Below, one piece after another: positions 1 to 9,422 of a DNA stretch of 64,000 bases. Source of the DNA: Geomonas limicola. GTDB taxonomy: Bacteria > Desulfobacterota > Desulfuromonadia > Geobacterales > Geobacteraceae. How positions within the stretch are numbered: the stretch's first letter is position 1; every line of letters starts with the position of its first letter. The notes under the pieces were generated by a model. That model was not told where the DNA came from. It saw nothing but the letters and a program-made list of their open reading frames with translations, and made no database searches. A program made the translations under genes and the position numbers. Location: assembly GCF_014193675.1 (NCBI RefSeq), contig NZ_BLXZ01000006.1:62553-126552 (forward strand), written 5' to 3'.

Positions 1-1260
1 GACTCGCTGCGCCAGGTGAAGGCCTCGCTGGCGACGCTGGCCGCCTGCCTCGAGGGTGAGTTCCTCGCCGGCAGCGCTGACCTGGAGGTGGAGACCCTGC
101 ACCTCTTCGTCGGTGCCATGGTGGAGGGGTCCTTCAACGACAAGATTGCCCGCTTCGCACCGGAGAGCCTCATCGTGGTGACCGGCGACCGGCGCAGCAT
201 CCAGCTGAACGCCATCGAGCGCGGGGTGCGGGTCCTGGTGGTGACCGGAGGGCTGCCGGTGGCGCCGGACATCGTGGAGCTTGCGGCTACCAAGGGGGTG
301 GCGCTCATCACCACGCCGCTCGACACCGCCGCCACCGTATCGCTCGCCCGTCTTTCCACACCGGCCGGGTACCTGGCCGAGACCCACTTCGAGAGCGTCG
401 GGGTCGGGGAGCCGCTGGGACGCCTGCGCGAGAAGCTGCTGCACTCGGGCGAGACCGCGGTGCTGGTCCTGGAAGAGGACGGCACGCTGGCCGGCGTGGC
501 GACCAAGTCGTCGCTCTTCCAGCCGCTTCCCTACGCGCTCATCCTGGTGGACCACAACGAACTCTCCCAGTCGGTACCTGGCGCCGAGGACCTGGAGATC
601 ATCGAGGTGATCGACCACCACAAGCTGGGGAACGCCCACAGTACGAACCCGATCCCCTTCATCACCGCTCCGGTCGGGAGCACCTGCACCATCGTCGCCT
701 CGCTCTACCAGGAGCACGGCGTCACCCCGGAGCCCAAGATCGCCGCGCTCCTTTTGGCCGGCATTCTCTCCGATACCGTGATCCTCAAGTCGCCCACGAC
801 CACCGCGCGCGACCAGGCCGCGGTGGAGCGCCTGGCGAGGATCGCAGGCCTTGAGTGGGAGGCTTTCGGTGCCGAGATCTTTGCCGCCTCGGGCGCGCTC
901 TCCGGCTACGGCAGCCCCGAGCGGGTGGTAACCTCGGACTTCAAGCTCTTCAGCCAGGGCGAGGCACGTTTCGGGGTCGGCCAGGTGGAGGTCTTCGGCT
1001 TTAGCGAGTTCAACGCGATGAAGGACGAACTGAAGGCCGCCCTGCAGGCACTGCGCGAAAAGGAATCGCTGGAACTTGCCGGACTCATGGTTACCGACAT
1101 CGCCACCGAGAGCACCATGTTCATGATGGAGGGGGGGCACGCCTACCTGAGGTTCATGGGGTACCCGCAGCCCGAGCCGCACATCTTCGAGATGAAGGGT
1201 GTCATGTCGCGTAAAAAGCAGCTGGTACCGCACCTCATCAAGGTATTGGGAGGACGCTGA
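1..1260 (+). CDS. CBS-domain manganese-dependent inorganic pyrophosphatase (5' end outside window)
   Basis: Hydrolyses pyrophosphate to phosphate in the cytosol. The reading frame is open from base 1 (a GTG at 16 is unlikely to be the real start), so the first DHH half and the first CBS motif lie upstream. What is visible is a DRTGG-type segment, a CBS motif (about residues 125-170 counted from 16), then a DHH segment with VIDHHKLG and PVGSTCT, and a DHHA2 C-terminus with the basic SRKKQ active-site motif near the end. Split DHH with inserted CBS-DRTGG-CBS is the known layout of nucleotide-regulated family II pyrophosphatases. Its stop overlaps the next start (ATGA), so the two genes are translationally coupled. 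Confidence 0.88.
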   Translation, partial: DSLRQVKASLATLAACLEGEFLAGSADLEVETLHLFVGAMVEGSFNDKIARFAPESLIVVTGDRRSIQLNAIERGVRVLVVTGGLPVAPDIVELAATKGVALITTPLDTAATVSLARLSTPAGYLAETHFESVGVGEPLGRLREKLLHSGETAVLVLEEDGTLAGVATKSSLFQPLPYALILVDHNELSQSVPGAEDLEIIEVIDHHKLGNAHSTNPIPFITAPVGSTCTIVASLYQEHGVTPEPKIAALLLAGILSDTVILKSPTTTARDQAAVERLARIAGLEWEAFGAEIFAASGALSGYGSPERVVTSDFKLFSQGEARFGVGQVEVFGFSEFNAMKDELKAALQALREKESLELAGLMVTDIATESTMFMMEGGHAYLRFMGYPQPEPHIFEMKGVMSRKKQLVPHLIKVLGGR

Positions 1261-3083
1261 TGGGCGCCAAGTTTCTGGATCGGGTACGCCAGGAGGTACT
1301 GGTCGGCGACGGCGCCATCGGTACCATGCTCTACGCCAAGGGTGTTTCCCTCGAGGCCAACTTTGAGCACCTGAACCTGGTGCGCCCCCAGCTCGTCCTG
1401 GAGTTGCACGACGAGTACCTGGCGGCCGGGGCGCAGGTCATCGAGACCAACACCTTCGGCGCCAACTTCGTGAAGCTGGACGCCATCGGGCTGGGCCCCA
1501 AGGTTGCCGAGATCAACCGGCAGGGGGCGAAGCTGGCCCGACAGGCGGCTGCCGGCAAGGACGTCTTCGTGGCCGGGTCGCTCGGGCCCCTGGGGCGCGG
1601 CAAGGCGGAGCTTAGCGCCGAGCAGCTCCGGGACTGTTTCCGCACCCAGTCCCTGGCGCTTGCCGAGGGCGGGGTCGATCTGCTGATCCTGGAGACCTTT
1701 ACCGAGCTGGAGGAGCTGGAACTGGCGGTCCTTGCGGTCAAGGAGACCGGGCTGCCGGTAGTGGCGAACCTGGCCTTTGGCGAGGGTGCACGGCTCTCCG
1801 GCGGCTTCAGCGCCGAGGATGCGGCCCAGCGGCTCGCGTCAGCCGGTGCCGATCTCATCGGCGCCAACTGCGGAGCCGGACCGCTGGAACTGCTGGCGAC
1901 CCTGAAGCGCCTGGCCCAGGCGAGCGACCTGCCGCTGGCGGCCTATCCGAACAGCGGTTTCCCCGAGTACCTGGACGGGCGCTACATCTACCGCGCCACC
2001 CCCGACTACTTTGCCGGGATGGCGCGGGAGATGGTTGAGGCCGGGGCGTCGTTGGTGGGGGGATGCTGCGGCACCACCCCCGAGCACGTACGCGAGGTGG
2101 CCAGGCAGCTCGCCGGTCTGAAGCCCGTGGCCCGCCCGGCGTCCCGCAGCGTGGGGACGGTCCAGGTCGGAACCGGGACGGCCAGTACGGAGCAAGGCTT
2201 CCTTACCCACTGGGGGACCCGCAAAGTCATCACCGTGGAGCTCGACCCTCCCAAGGGGCTCGACTGCTCGAAGGTGGTGGCGGGGAGCCGGGCGCTCAAG
2301 GAGGCCGGTGCCGACGCGATCAACCTTGCCGAGAACCCGCTGGCCCGGGTGCGCATGGGTAACCTGGCACTCGCCGCGCTGGTCCGGCGCGAGGTGGGGA
2401 TCGAGGTGATCGCGCACGTCACCTGCCGGGACCGCAACCTGATCGGTCTGCAGTCCGACCTGATGGGGGCGAGCCTGCTCGGCATCAGCTCGATTCTCGC
2501 CGTCACCGGCGACCCGGCGAACTTAGGCGAGGATGCCGGCGCCTCCTCGGTCTTCGATCTCAACTCCTTTACGCTCATCAAGCTTTTGAATGATCTGAAC
2601 CGTGGGGTGAACGCGCTCGGGAACCCGATCGGGTCCGGCACCGGTTTCACCATCGGCGCCGCCTTCAACCCCAACGTGCAGAAGATGGAGGTGCAGGTGG
2701 GGCGCTTGGCGCGCAAGGTGGCCAACGGCGCGCAGTTCGCCCAGACCCAGCCGATCTACGACATCGCCCGTGCCGAGGAGATGGTCGAGTTGACCGCCCC
2801 GCTGGGGATCCCGGTGCTGCCGGGAGTCCTGCCGCTGGTGAGCGGGCGCAATGCGGAGTTCCTGCACAACGAGGTCCCGGGAATCGTGATTCCCGACGAG
2901 ATCCGCCGCCGTATGGCGGGAAGAAGCGGCGACGACGGCGTGCGGGAAGGGCTTGCCATCGCCTCGGAGTTCATCGATGCGATCTTCGACCGGGTGGGCG
3001 GGTTCTACCTGATACCCCCCTTCGGCAAGCACGAGATCGCCACCGAGTTGGTGAAGTACCTCAAGGCCAAAGAAAAGCAGTGA
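1260..3083 (+). CDS. Bifunctional homocysteine S-methyltransferase / methylenetetrahydrofolate reductase
   Basis: 607 aa, with two enzymes in one chain. Residues about 1-290 are a homocysteine methyltransferase barrel with the three zinc-ligand cysteines seen as GANCG and GGCCGTTPEH. Residues about 315-607 are a MetF-like FAD barrel (TVELDPPKG, VTGDPA, TQPIYD). The family makes 5-methyl-THF and transfers methyl groups to homocysteine. It starts at the ATG overlapping the previous stop. The stretch after it (3084-3158) carries only a weak hairpin. The next gene encodes a siroheme-type reductase, so the context is sulfur amino acid supply. The fused architecture is known in Firmicutes and some deltaproteobacteria. 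Confidence 0.9.
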   Translation: MGAKFLDRVRQEVLVGDGAIGTMLYAKGVSLEANFEHLNLVRPQLVLELHDEYLAAGAQVIETNTFGANFVKLDAIGLGPKVAEINRQGAKLARQAAAGKDVFVAGSLGPLGRGKAELSAEQLRDCFRTQSLALAEGGVDLLILETFTELEELELAVLAVKETGLPVVANLAFGEGARLSGGFSAEDAAQRLASAGADLIGANCGAGPLELLATLKRLAQASDLPLAAYPNSGFPEYLDGRYIYRATPDYFAGMAREMVEAGASLVGGCCGTTPEHVREVARQLAGLKPVARPASRSVGTVQVGTGTASTEQGFLTHWGTRKVITVELDPPKGLDCSKVVAGSRALKEAGADAINLAENPLARVRMGNLALAALVRREVGIEVIAHVTCRDRNLIGLQSDLMGASLLGISSILAVTGDPANLGEDAGASSVFDLNSFTLIKLLNDLNRGVNALGNPIGSGTGFTIGAAFNPNVQKMEVQVGRLARKVANGAQFAQTQPIYDIARAEEMVELTAPLGIPVLPGVLPLVSGRNAEFLHNEVPGIVIPDEIRRRMAGRSGDDGVREGLAIASEFIDAIFDRVGGFYLIPPFGKHEIATELVKYLKAKEKQ

Positions 3084-3158
3084 CCCCTCTTGCGGGTCCC
3101 ACCGGAGCTCAGTGGGGTTTCTTGACATCGATCAATTTCAAAAAGCAGCGAGGAGCAG

Positions 3159-3854
3159 ATGATGAAGAAAGACATCCTGGAGAAGGGCGCGATCCTGCAG
3201 CGTGACCGTGAAACCTACGCCATCGCCCCCCATATTCCCGGCGGGTTCACCGATACCGCGACCTTACGCAAGATCTGCAATGTCGCAGACAAGTACGGGC
3301 TCTCGGTCAAACTCACCTCGGCCCAGCGTATCGGCCTCTTCGGGGTGAAGGAAGAGGAACTGGACGCAGTCTGGGCTGACCTCGCCCAGGACCAGGGGGC
3401 GCCGATCGGCCTGTGCGTACGCAGCGTGCGGATCTGCCCCGGCACCACCCAGTGCAAACGCGCGGTGCAGGATTCCACGGCGCTGGGCCTCAAGGTGGAT
3501 AGCATCTACCACGCCATGCGGCTTCCCAACAAGATGAAGATGGGGATCTCGGGCTGCCTGCTCTCCTGCTCTGAATGCGCCGTGAAAGACATCGGCGTCC
3601 TGGGTACCAACCGCGGCTGGCGCATCATGGTGGGCGGCAACGCCGGTCCCCGCCCGCGCCTGGGCGAATTGCTGGTGGACGACGTCGCGGACCAGGACCA
3701 GGTACTGGATATCGTCTCCCGCATCGTCGAGTTCTACAAGAGCTCCGGGGAGGAAGGGCGCCTGGGGAGGCTGGTGGAAAAGATGGGGATCGATGCCTTC
3801 CGCGCCGCCGTGCTGGGCGAGCCGGGCGAACCCCAGGCGGGGAACGCGCCGTGA
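3159..3854 (+). CDS. Small siroheme/4Fe-4S sulfite (nitrite) reductase-like protein
   Basis: 231 aa. It has one ferredoxin-like half domain followed by the siroheme/4Fe-4S binding half: CPGTTQC (Cx5C) near residue 92 and CLLSC (Cx3C) near 132, the cysteine pattern of NirB/CysI-type enzymes. The length fits the low-molecular-weight assimilatory-type sulfite reductases of anaerobes (about 23-26 kDa) rather than full two-repeat enzymes. A GAGGAGCAG Shine-Dalgarno precedes two adjacent ATGs (3159, 3162). It lies between the homocysteine methyltransferase and ttcA. Substrate (sulfite or nitrite) cannot be told from sequence alone. Confidence 0.8.
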   Translation: MMKKDILEKGAILQRDRETYAIAPHIPGGFTDTATLRKICNVADKYGLSVKLTSAQRIGLFGVKEEELDAVWADLAQDQGAPIGLCVRSVRICPGTTQCKRAVQDSTALGLKVDSIYHAMRLPNKMKMGISGCLLSCSECAVKDIGVLGTNRGWRIMVGGNAGPRPRLGELLVDDVADQDQVLDIVSRIVEFYKSSGEEGRLGRLVEKMGIDAFRAAVLGEPGEPQAGNAP

Positions 3855-3902
3855 CGGTAGCGAGCAGCATGCAGTCGGCCGAGCGCCGCAAGGGAGGTGC
3901 CC

Positions 3903-4670
3903 GTGGCGCTTATTGAGGATCCCCTCTTCACCAGGATAAAGAACCGGGTCGGCAAGGCGATCAACGACTTCGACCTGATCTCTGAAGGCGACCGGATCGC
4001 GGTCGCGGTCTCCGGCGGCAAGGACTCGTACTCGATGCTGCACATGCTGGAGACCCTGCGCCGCCGTGCGCCGGTGCGCTACGAGTTGGTGGCGATCAAC
4101 ATCGACTCCGGCTACCGCGGCTACCGCGCGGATATCATCGAGGACCACCTGAAAGAGCATGGCTTCGCCTACCACATGGAGAAGACCACGCACTACGACA
4201 TCATCTCCGAGAAGCGCCGCCCCGGCTCATCGTACTGCTCGATCTGCGCACGCTTGAAGCGCGGCACGCTCTACACGCTGGCCCAGCAGATGGGGTGCAA
4301 CAAGATCGCGCTCGGGCACCACATGGACGACTTCATCGAGACGCTGCTCTTGAACCAGTTCTTCGTCGGCTCCTTAAAGGCGATGGCGCCCAGCATGCTC
4401 GCCGACAACGGCGTCACCACGGTGATCAGGCCCTTGGTCTACGTCGAGGAAAAGGAGATCATCCCGTTTTCGCGCAACAACCGTTTCCCGGTGGTGTGCT
4501 GCTGCTGTCCGGTCTGCGGCACCGCCGACCTGCAGCGCAAGAAGATGAAGGAGCTGCTGGAAACCTTGGAACGCGACAACCCCTTGGTGAAGAAAAGCCT
4601 CTTGAAGGCGCTTTCCAACGTCCACCCGCGCCACTTGCTGGACAAGGGGCTGACCAGGATTCCCTCCTGA
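3903..4670 (+). CDS. ttcA: TtcA-type tRNA 2-thiocytidine synthase
   Basis: ATP-dependent PP-loop enzyme that thiolates C32 of tRNA using a 4Fe-4S cluster. The PP-loop SGGKDS is near residue 37. CSIC and the Cys-rich CCCCPVC supply the cluster and active-site cysteines. The length (255 aa) is normal for short TtcA proteins. I prefer GTG 3903 because AGGGAGG sits 5 bases upstream; GTG 3897 would overlap that site. Neighbouring sulfur-metabolism genes fit. The 3' end overlaps an antisense reading frame described separately. Confidence 0.87.
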   Translation: MALIEDPLFTRIKNRVGKAINDFDLISEGDRIAVAVSGGKDSYSMLHMLETLRRRAPVRYELVAINIDSGYRGYRADIIEDHLKEHGFAYHMEKTTHYDIISEKRRPGSSYCSICARLKRGTLYTLAQQMGCNKIALGHHMDDFIETLLLNQFFVGSLKAMAPSMLADNGVTTVIRPLVYVEEKEIIPFSRNNRFPVVCCCCPVCGTADLQRKKMKELLETLERDNPLVKKSLLKALSNVHPRHLLDKGLTRIPS

Positions 4671-4753
4671 CGCAGATCGTTGGTGATATCCTTCACGGTG
4701 ATGTACCCGCAGTAGATGACGATTCCCAGTGCTACGACGACCATCGGTTCCAT
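4439..4753 (-). CDS. Possible small membrane protein converging on ttcA
   Basis: Up to 104 aa on the minus strand. The ATG at 4753 has a near-perfect ribosome binding site (GGGGAGGTAG, 4-5 bases away). Residues 4-20 (MVVVALGIVIYCGYITV) look like one membrane helix. The first 28 or so codons lie outside ttcA and show the GC-rich third positions typical of genes here. The rest runs antisense through the last 230 bases of ttcA and becomes serine-rich, like a shadow. It may be a gene whose tail overlaps ttcA, or the remnant of a gene cut by rearrangement. No function is assigned. Confidence 0.35.
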   Translation of the reverse strand: MEPMVVVALGIVIYCGYITVKDITNDLRQEGILVSPLSSKWRGWTLESAFKRLFFTKGLSRSKVSSSSFIFLRCRSAVPQTGQQQHTTGKRLLRENGMISFSST

Positions 4754-4849
4754 AAACTACCTCCCCATTGCGTGATGATCTCACCCTAACAGGGAGGTGT
4801 GACAGAAAGTGTCGTAACTGAATTAACCCCCACAAGGACCGCAAAGGAC

Positions 4850-5848
4850 ATGGCTGAAAAAGAGAAAAAAGTGCAGCGTATCAGATTGGCAGTACAGTGG
4901 GGCTTCCTGCTGTTTTCCCTGTACCTCGGCATCACCTTCTACCGTTTCGTGCTGCACTTCCGCTCCGGCGGGGTAACGCCGTTCGTGGAGCGCCCCGACG
5001 GCGTCGAGGCCTTCCTCCCCATCTCCGCCCTGGTGAGTCTGAAAGGGTGGCTCACCTCGGGAAGCATCAACAACATCCACCCCGCCGCGCTGGTGGTCTT
5101 CCTGGCGGTCATCGCGGTGTCCTGGCTCATGAAGCGCTCGTTCTGCTCCTGGATCTGCCCGGTCTCCACGATTACCGAGGTGTGCTGGAAGATCGGCAAC
5201 AAGGTGTTCGGGAAGAACTTCCGTCTCTGGCTCTGGGCCGACTGGCTGCTGCGCCCCATCAAGTACCTGCTGTTGGTCTTTTTCGTCGGCTCGATCCTGG
5301 TCGTGATGTCGCCGGACAGCGTGCGCGACTTCATCGTGGGTGACTACAACAAGACCGCCGACATCAAGATGCTCGATTTCTTCCTGCACGTGTCCGGGAC
5401 GCCGCTCATGGTGATCTCCGGGCTGCTGCTCCTCTCCTTTTTCTTCCGCAACCCGTTCTGCCGCTTCTTCTGCCCCTACGGTGCGCTGCTCGGGCTGGTG
5501 TCGCGCTTCTCGCCGGCCAAGGTGGAGCGTTGTGCGAAGGCCTGCATCTCCTGCGGCGGCTGCAACAGGGCCTGCCCTTCGCACCTCGACGTGATGCACG
5601 CCGAGCGGGTGAAGTCGGAAGAGTGCATCGGCTGCCTGCGCTGCGTGTCGATTTGTCCGAAGCCGGAGGCGCTGCAGGTGCGGCTTAAGGGGGGCAAGGT
5701 GGTAAGCGGGGCGGTTTTTGCCGCGGTCGTGGTCGGTGTCTTTATCGGGAGCACGTTCCTGGCGCGTCTCACCGGGCACTGGCATACCTCCATTCCCAAG
5801 GCGGAGTACCAACGACTCATCAACGAGGCGGACCGCATCAGCCATTAG
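4850..5848 (+). CDS. NapH/CcoG-like membrane 4Fe-4S polyferredoxin
   Basis: About 332 aa with several membrane helices. Cysteine motifs CSWICP and CRFFCPYGALLG are the conserved pair of NapH/NosR/MauN-type integral membrane proteins. A cytoplasmic 2x[4Fe-4S] ferredoxin module follows (CISCGGCNRACP and CIGCLRCVSICP), and a final helix closes the chain. These proteins pass electrons between quinol and redox partners, or help mature metalloenzymes. The start is uncertain: a GTG at 4799 sits only 1 base after an AGGGAGG, so I favour the ATG at 4850. It is followed by a strong terminator and has no obvious dedicated partner here. Confidence 0.8.
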   Translation: MAEKEKKVQRIRLAVQWGFLLFSLYLGITFYRFVLHFRSGGVTPFVERPDGVEAFLPISALVSLKGWLTSGSINNIHPAALVVFLAVIAVSWLMKRSFCSWICPVSTITEVCWKIGNKVFGKNFRLWLWADWLLRPIKYLLLVFFVGSILVVMSPDSVRDFIVGDYNKTADIKMLDFFLHVSGTPLMVISGLLLLSFFFRNPFCRFFCPYGALLGLVSRFSPAKVERCAKACISCGGCNRACPSHLDVMHAERVKSEECIGCLRCVSICPKPEALQVRLKGGKVVSGAVFAAVVVGVFIGSTFLARLTGHWHTSIPKAEYQRLINEADRISH

Positions 5849-5874
5849 GGGGTTGTCTTGTTCGGGAAAAACGA

Positions 5875-5912
5875 AACGTCCCGCCGGAGTTCTTCCGGCG
5901 GGACGTTTTTTT
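5875..5912 (+). terminator. Rho-independent terminator after the polyferredoxin gene
   Basis: A perfect 14-bp stem (AACGTCCCGCCGGA with its complement) and a 4-base loop, followed by seven T on the plus strand. Confidence 0.93.
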
Positions 5913-5960
5913 GTATGGGGTGAAAGATAGCAAACCATCGGCCGGGCCGTTCGCGTGCAC

Positions 5961-5992
5961 AAAAAAAGGGACGGCAGTGTTGCCGTCCCTTT
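5961..5992 (-). terminator. Rho-independent terminator of the dksA-like gene
   Basis: Read on the minus strand: AAAGGGACGGCA, short loop, its complement, then T7. It lies 20 bases past the stop of the minus-strand gene. Confidence 0.93.
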
Positions 5993-6012
5993 GTAGTTGC
6001 TGTCGTTACTGC

Positions 6013-6432
6013 TTAGCCTTCTTCTTCTTCGCTCAGTGAGATGTCGCGGTAGGCGCGGTCTTCTTCGAAGCGCTTGGTCTGGGCCTGCTGCTTCTCCAGG
6101 TCGGCCTTGCACTTCACACAGTGGCGGGCGAAAGGAACAATCTTCAACCTGCCAATAGGAATCTCTTCTTCACACTCTTCACAAATTCCGTATTCCCCTT
6201 CTTCAAGTCTTAACAATGCTTCATCTATGTTGCGTAGCTTTTCACGCTCACGGTCACCAAGAAGCAGACCCAGTTCCCGATCGCGTTCACTGGATGCCTG
6301 ATCGTAGATGTCACCACTGGGTTCATTCACCGGAATATCAGATCCCGACTTAACCGTTTTGTTGATCTCTTTAAGTGTTTCTTCCTTCATCTTAAGAAGC
6401 ATCGCTTTCAATTCTTCGGGTTTTTCTGTCAT
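6013..6432 (-). CDS. dksA: DksA/TraR-family RNA polymerase secondary-channel factor
   Basis: 139 aa. An N-terminal coiled coil carries DIYDQA, matching the DxxDxA tip that reaches the RNA polymerase active site. A C4 zinc finger follows (CEEC near residue 84, CVKC near 105). The acidic tail (SEEEEG) is unremarkable. DksA works with ppGpp in the stringent response. A promoter sits directly upstream and a terminator directly downstream, so this is a single-gene unit. Confidence 0.9.
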   Translation of the reverse strand: MTEKPEELKAMLLKMKEETLKEINKTVKSGSDIPVNEPSGDIYDQASSERDRELGLLLGDREREKLRNIDEALLRLEEGEYGICEECEEEIPIGRLKIVPFARHCVKCKADLEKQQAQTKRFEEDRAYRDISLSEEEEG

Positions 6433-6478
6433 GTAAACTCCACTCCGTTTATTCGAGCTACCCTAAAAAGGCGACGCA

Positions 6479-6506
6479 ATAATACAGCATTAAAGGGTCA
6501 TGTCAA
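6479..6506 (-). promoter_or_regulatory. Probable sigma-70 promoter for the dksA-like gene
   Basis: On the minus strand TTGACA (6501-6506), 16-base spacer, TATTAT (6479-6484). It lies about 45 bases upstream of the start codon. Confidence 0.65.
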
Positions 6507-6517
6507 GTCAAAAGCCC

Positions 6518-7864
6518 TTACTGGACTATCTCACCAATCAGGTCGTAATCCGACGAATCGGTGATCTTCAATCTGACAATGTCACCGACATTGGCATTGC
6601 CAGCAGTGATGTAAACCTGCCCGTCGACATCGGGTGCCTGGCGCGAGGAACGGCCCCTCAGCAGCAGTTCGGTCTCCTCGCTGTACCCCTCCACCAGCAC
6701 CTCTTCTTCACTATCGACCAACGTGCGGTTGTGCTTGAAGGAAACCCGCGCCTGGGTGCGCATCAGTTTCTTGTGGCGCTCGCGCTTGATGCGCTCGGAA
6801 ACCTGGTCCGGCATCTCCGCTGCCGGGGTACCTTCTTCACGCGAGTAGCAGAAGACGCCCAGACGGTCAAAACGGGTCTCCTCGACGAACTGCAGCAGCG
6901 TCTTGAAGTCCTCGTTGGTCTCGCCCGGGAAACCGACGATGAGCGAGGTCCGGATGGCGATGTCCGGGATCTCGGTTCTCAGCTTTGTGATCAGTTCCCG
7001 GATCTGCGCCTCGCCGCTGCGCCGCCCCATGCGCTTCAGGATCGGGTCGCTGATGTGCTGGATCGGGAGGTCGAGGTATTTGCAGACCTTGGGCTCGTTC
7101 TTCATGAGCTGGATGAGCGAATCGGTCACCCCGTCCGGGTAGGCGTAGAGGAGCCGGATCCACTTGAGCCCCTCCATCTTGGCGAGCTCCTGGACCAGCT
7201 GCTCGAGGGTAGGCTTGTCTGCGAGGTCCTTGCCGTAGGCGGTGATGTCCTGGGCGATCAGGTTGAGTTCCTTGACGCCGCCGGCCACCAGTGCCGAGGC
7301 CTCGTGGAGCAGGCTCTGCAGCTGGCGGGAACGGTGGTCGCCGCGCAGCGACGGGATCACGCAGTAGGAGCAGCGGTTCGAGCACCCTTCGGCGATCTTC
7401 AGGTAGGCCGTGTAGTGCGGCGAGGACTGCATGCGCGGCAGCTCGTCGTTGTAGACGAAGTTCGGGTCGCCGGTGTAGCAGAGCTGCTCGGTGCTGCCGC
7501 GTTTCTCTGCGACGATCTCCACGATGCGCGGGTAGTCACCGGTGCCGACGAAGATGTCAACCTCGGGAAGTTCGTGGGCCAGTTCTTCCTGGTAACGCTG
7601 CGGCAGGCAACCGGTCACGATGAGCAGGTTGCAGTTGCCGTCGTGCTTGCGGTCCGCCAGGTCGAGGATGGTGTCGATGCTCTCCTGCTTGGCTTCCTTG
7701 ATGAAGGAGCAGGTGTTGACGATGATGATATCCGCCTGCATCTCGTCGGTGGTCACCTCGAAGCCGGCCTGCGCCAGGTAACCGAGCATGACCTCGGCAT
7801 CGACCAGGTTCTTGGGGCAGCCCAGGCTGACCAGGCTCACTTTTTCCGTTTTCTTCTCGCTCAA
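6518..7864 (-). CDS. rimO: Ribosomal protein S12 methylthiotransferase RimO
   Basis: 448 aa radical-SAM enzyme that adds a methylthio group to an aspartate of ribosomal protein S12. The N-terminal MTTase domain has its three cluster cysteines ([20 protein letters not shown]). The radical SAM motif is CSNRCSYC, and a TRAM domain ends the chain. I chose the TTG at 7864 ([15 protein letters not shown]) because AAGGAG lies 8 bases before it and the length then matches the family. Longer upstream extensions lack support. The next gene upstream is the YajQ-like gene. Confidence 0.92.
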   Translation of the reverse strand: MSEKKTEKVSLVSLGCPKNLVDAEVMLGYLAQAGFEVTTDEMQADIIIVNTCSFIKEAKQESIDTILDLADRKHDGNCNLLIVTGCLPQRYQEELAHELPEVDIFVGTGDYPRIVEIVAEKRGSTEQLCYTGDPNFVYNDELPRMQSSPHYTAYLKIAEGCSNRCSYCVIPSLRGDHRSRQLQSLLHEASALVAGGVKELNLIAQDITAYGKDLADKPTLEQLVQELAKMEGLKWIRLLYAYPDGVTDSLIQLMKNEPKVCKYLDLPIQHISDPILKRMGRRSGEAQIRELITKLRTEIPDIAIRTSLIVGFPGETNEDFKTLLQFVEETRFDRLGVFCYSREEGTPAAEMPDQVSERIKRERHKKLMRTQARVSFKHNRTLVDSEEEVLVEGYSEETELLLRGRSSRQAPDVDGQVYITAGNANVGDIVRLKITDSSDYDLIGEIVQ

Positions 7865-7995
7865 AAAATTGCTCCTTGGGAAAAACAGCTTAACTGTTGA
7901 GTGCTTCGGTGAAACTGTGGTGGTGAAGGACGTAAAGGACCACAGGGACGGAAATAGAGGACACTGTCGCCAGTCCCCAGCCCCCATCCCTGCCT

Positions 7996-8481
7996 TTAGC
8001 TCCTGAAGTTGACGAACTGCATGTCGATCTCCAGGTCCTTCCCCTTGAGGAGGGCGATGGTCGCCTGCAGGTCGTCGATGTTCTTGCCGGTCACGCGCAC
8101 CTGGTCGTCCTGGATCTGGCTCTGGACCTTCAGCTTGCTCTCTTTGATGACCTGGCCGATCTCCTTGGCCTTCTCCTTCGAGATGCCGATCTGCAGGGTG
8201 ATGATCTGGCGGACCATGCCGCCCGAAGCCTGCTCGACCTTGCCGTACTGCAGCGCCTTGGGGGAGATGTTGCGCTTGATGAACTTGGACTGGAGGATGT
8301 CGATGATGGCCTTGAGACGGAAGTCGTCATCCGCCAGGACCTTCACGGTCTCCTTCTCGAGGGTCACTTCGCTCTTGGATCCCTTGAAGTCGTAGCGCTG
8401 GCCGATCTCCTTCACGGTCTGGTTGATCGCGTTGTCAACCTCCTGCATTTCCACCTTGGAAACGATGTCAAACGACGGCAT
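7996..8481 (-). CDS. YajQ-family nucleotide-binding protein
   Basis: 161 aa, the normal YajQ length, starting with the conserved [11 protein letters not shown] and containing GQRYDFKGS and the C-terminal [13 protein letters not shown]. Some family members bind cyclic di-GMP and act as transcriptional co-regulators; others have been linked to RNA or nucleotide binding. Cytosolic. The AGGAGG-like site before the ATG is good. It lies between rimO and lolA on the same strand. Confidence 0.88.
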   Translation of the reverse strand: MPSFDIVSKVEMQEVDNAINQTVKEIGQRYDFKGSKSEVTLEKETVKVLADDDFRLKAIIDILQSKFIKRNISPKALQYGKVEQASGGMVRQIITLQIGISKEKAKEIGQVIKESKLKVQSQIQDDQVRVTGKNIDDLQATIALLKGKDLEIDMQFVNFRS

Positions 8482-8570
8482 GTAGGAACCTCCTGAAAAA
8501 ATCAGGTTGAGGTCAAGGTTGAGGCTCGCAAGAACCTCGGGCCGACCCCATACCTGGAATGTGTTCTAGC

Positions 8571-9278
8571 CTATTTCTTTATCACCTCGACCCCCGCAGG
8601 GACCTTGAAGGTGAACTTGCCCGAGTCGACGCCGCGGTTGGTCTTCACGTTGCTGTACTCGATCCGGGTGGTGTTGCCGGTCTGGTCGGTCACCATGGAG
8701 GAGACGATGGGGAACGGTGTCGTCGGGTGCCCCTTGGCGAGGAACTGCTCCACCGCGGCGCCCTGGATGGTGAGCTGCAGCTTGGCCATGGCCGGGTTCT
8801 TCTGCTTCGGGGTCAGTTCCAGGACGTAGTTCCCTTTCTTGTCCTTCTGCTCGGTCCCGAAGGCGATGTCGAAGTCCTTGGAGACGTGACCCATGCCGGT
8901 CAGGTAGTTGAGCGCCACCGCGTTGCCGCCGGCGAACATCTGCGCCAGCTCCATCACCATGACCTGCTTCTGGTCCGGCTGGTAGTACCAGACCTTCTTG
9001 CCGTTGCAGATGATCTGCTGCTTGGGCTTGGTGTAGTTGAAGCGGAACATGGCGTCCTTGCCGCCCCCCTTCTTGATGAAGAGCTCGCCGCCACCCTTCT
9101 CCTCGCGTTTCATGGCGGAGATGGTGCTCCTCTGGTTGAAGTCGGCCTGCACGTCGTTGAGCGTGGCATACCCCTGTTCGAGGGTTCGCACTACCTGCCC
9201 CAGGTCGGCTGCGGAGCAGAGCGATGCTGCGAAAGCGATCAGGGCGCATGAGACGACGGCGATTCTGGTAAAGCTCAT
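8571..9278 (-). CDS. lolA: LolA-family outer membrane lipoprotein carrier
   Basis: 235 aa. The start at 9278 gives a clean signal peptide (MSFTRIAVVSCALIAFAASL, then CSAAD) and has GGGGGAG upstream; longer frames upstream are spurious. The mature part begins LGQVVRTLEQGYATLNDVQADFNQ, typical of LolA, followed by the half-barrel pattern (GKKVWYYQPDQKQVMV). LolA carries lipoproteins through the periplasm from LolCDE to LolB. No lolB is visible nearby. Confidence 0.85.
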   Translation of the reverse strand: MSFTRIAVVSCALIAFAASLCSAADLGQVVRTLEQGYATLNDVQADFNQRSTISAMKREEKGGGELFIKKGGGKDAMFRFNYTKPKQQIICNGKKVWYYQPDQKQVMVMELAQMFAGGNAVALNYLTGMGHVSKDFDIAFGTEQKDKKGNYVLELTPKQKNPAMAKLQLTIQGAAVEQFLAKGHPTTPFPIVSSMVTDQTGNTTRIEYSNVKTNRGVDSGKFTFKVPAGVEVIKK

Positions 9279-9422
9279 TTTTCTCCCCCGAAAAGCTGCA
9301 AAGGCGACACGCTGTCGCCTCGGCCTGCTTGGTATGATGCTGTTGATCCCGACGCGGCACGTACACCGTGGGGCGACATGACCGGTCATTCTGCCATACA
9401 ACCGTAAGTCACGCAACTTCTT

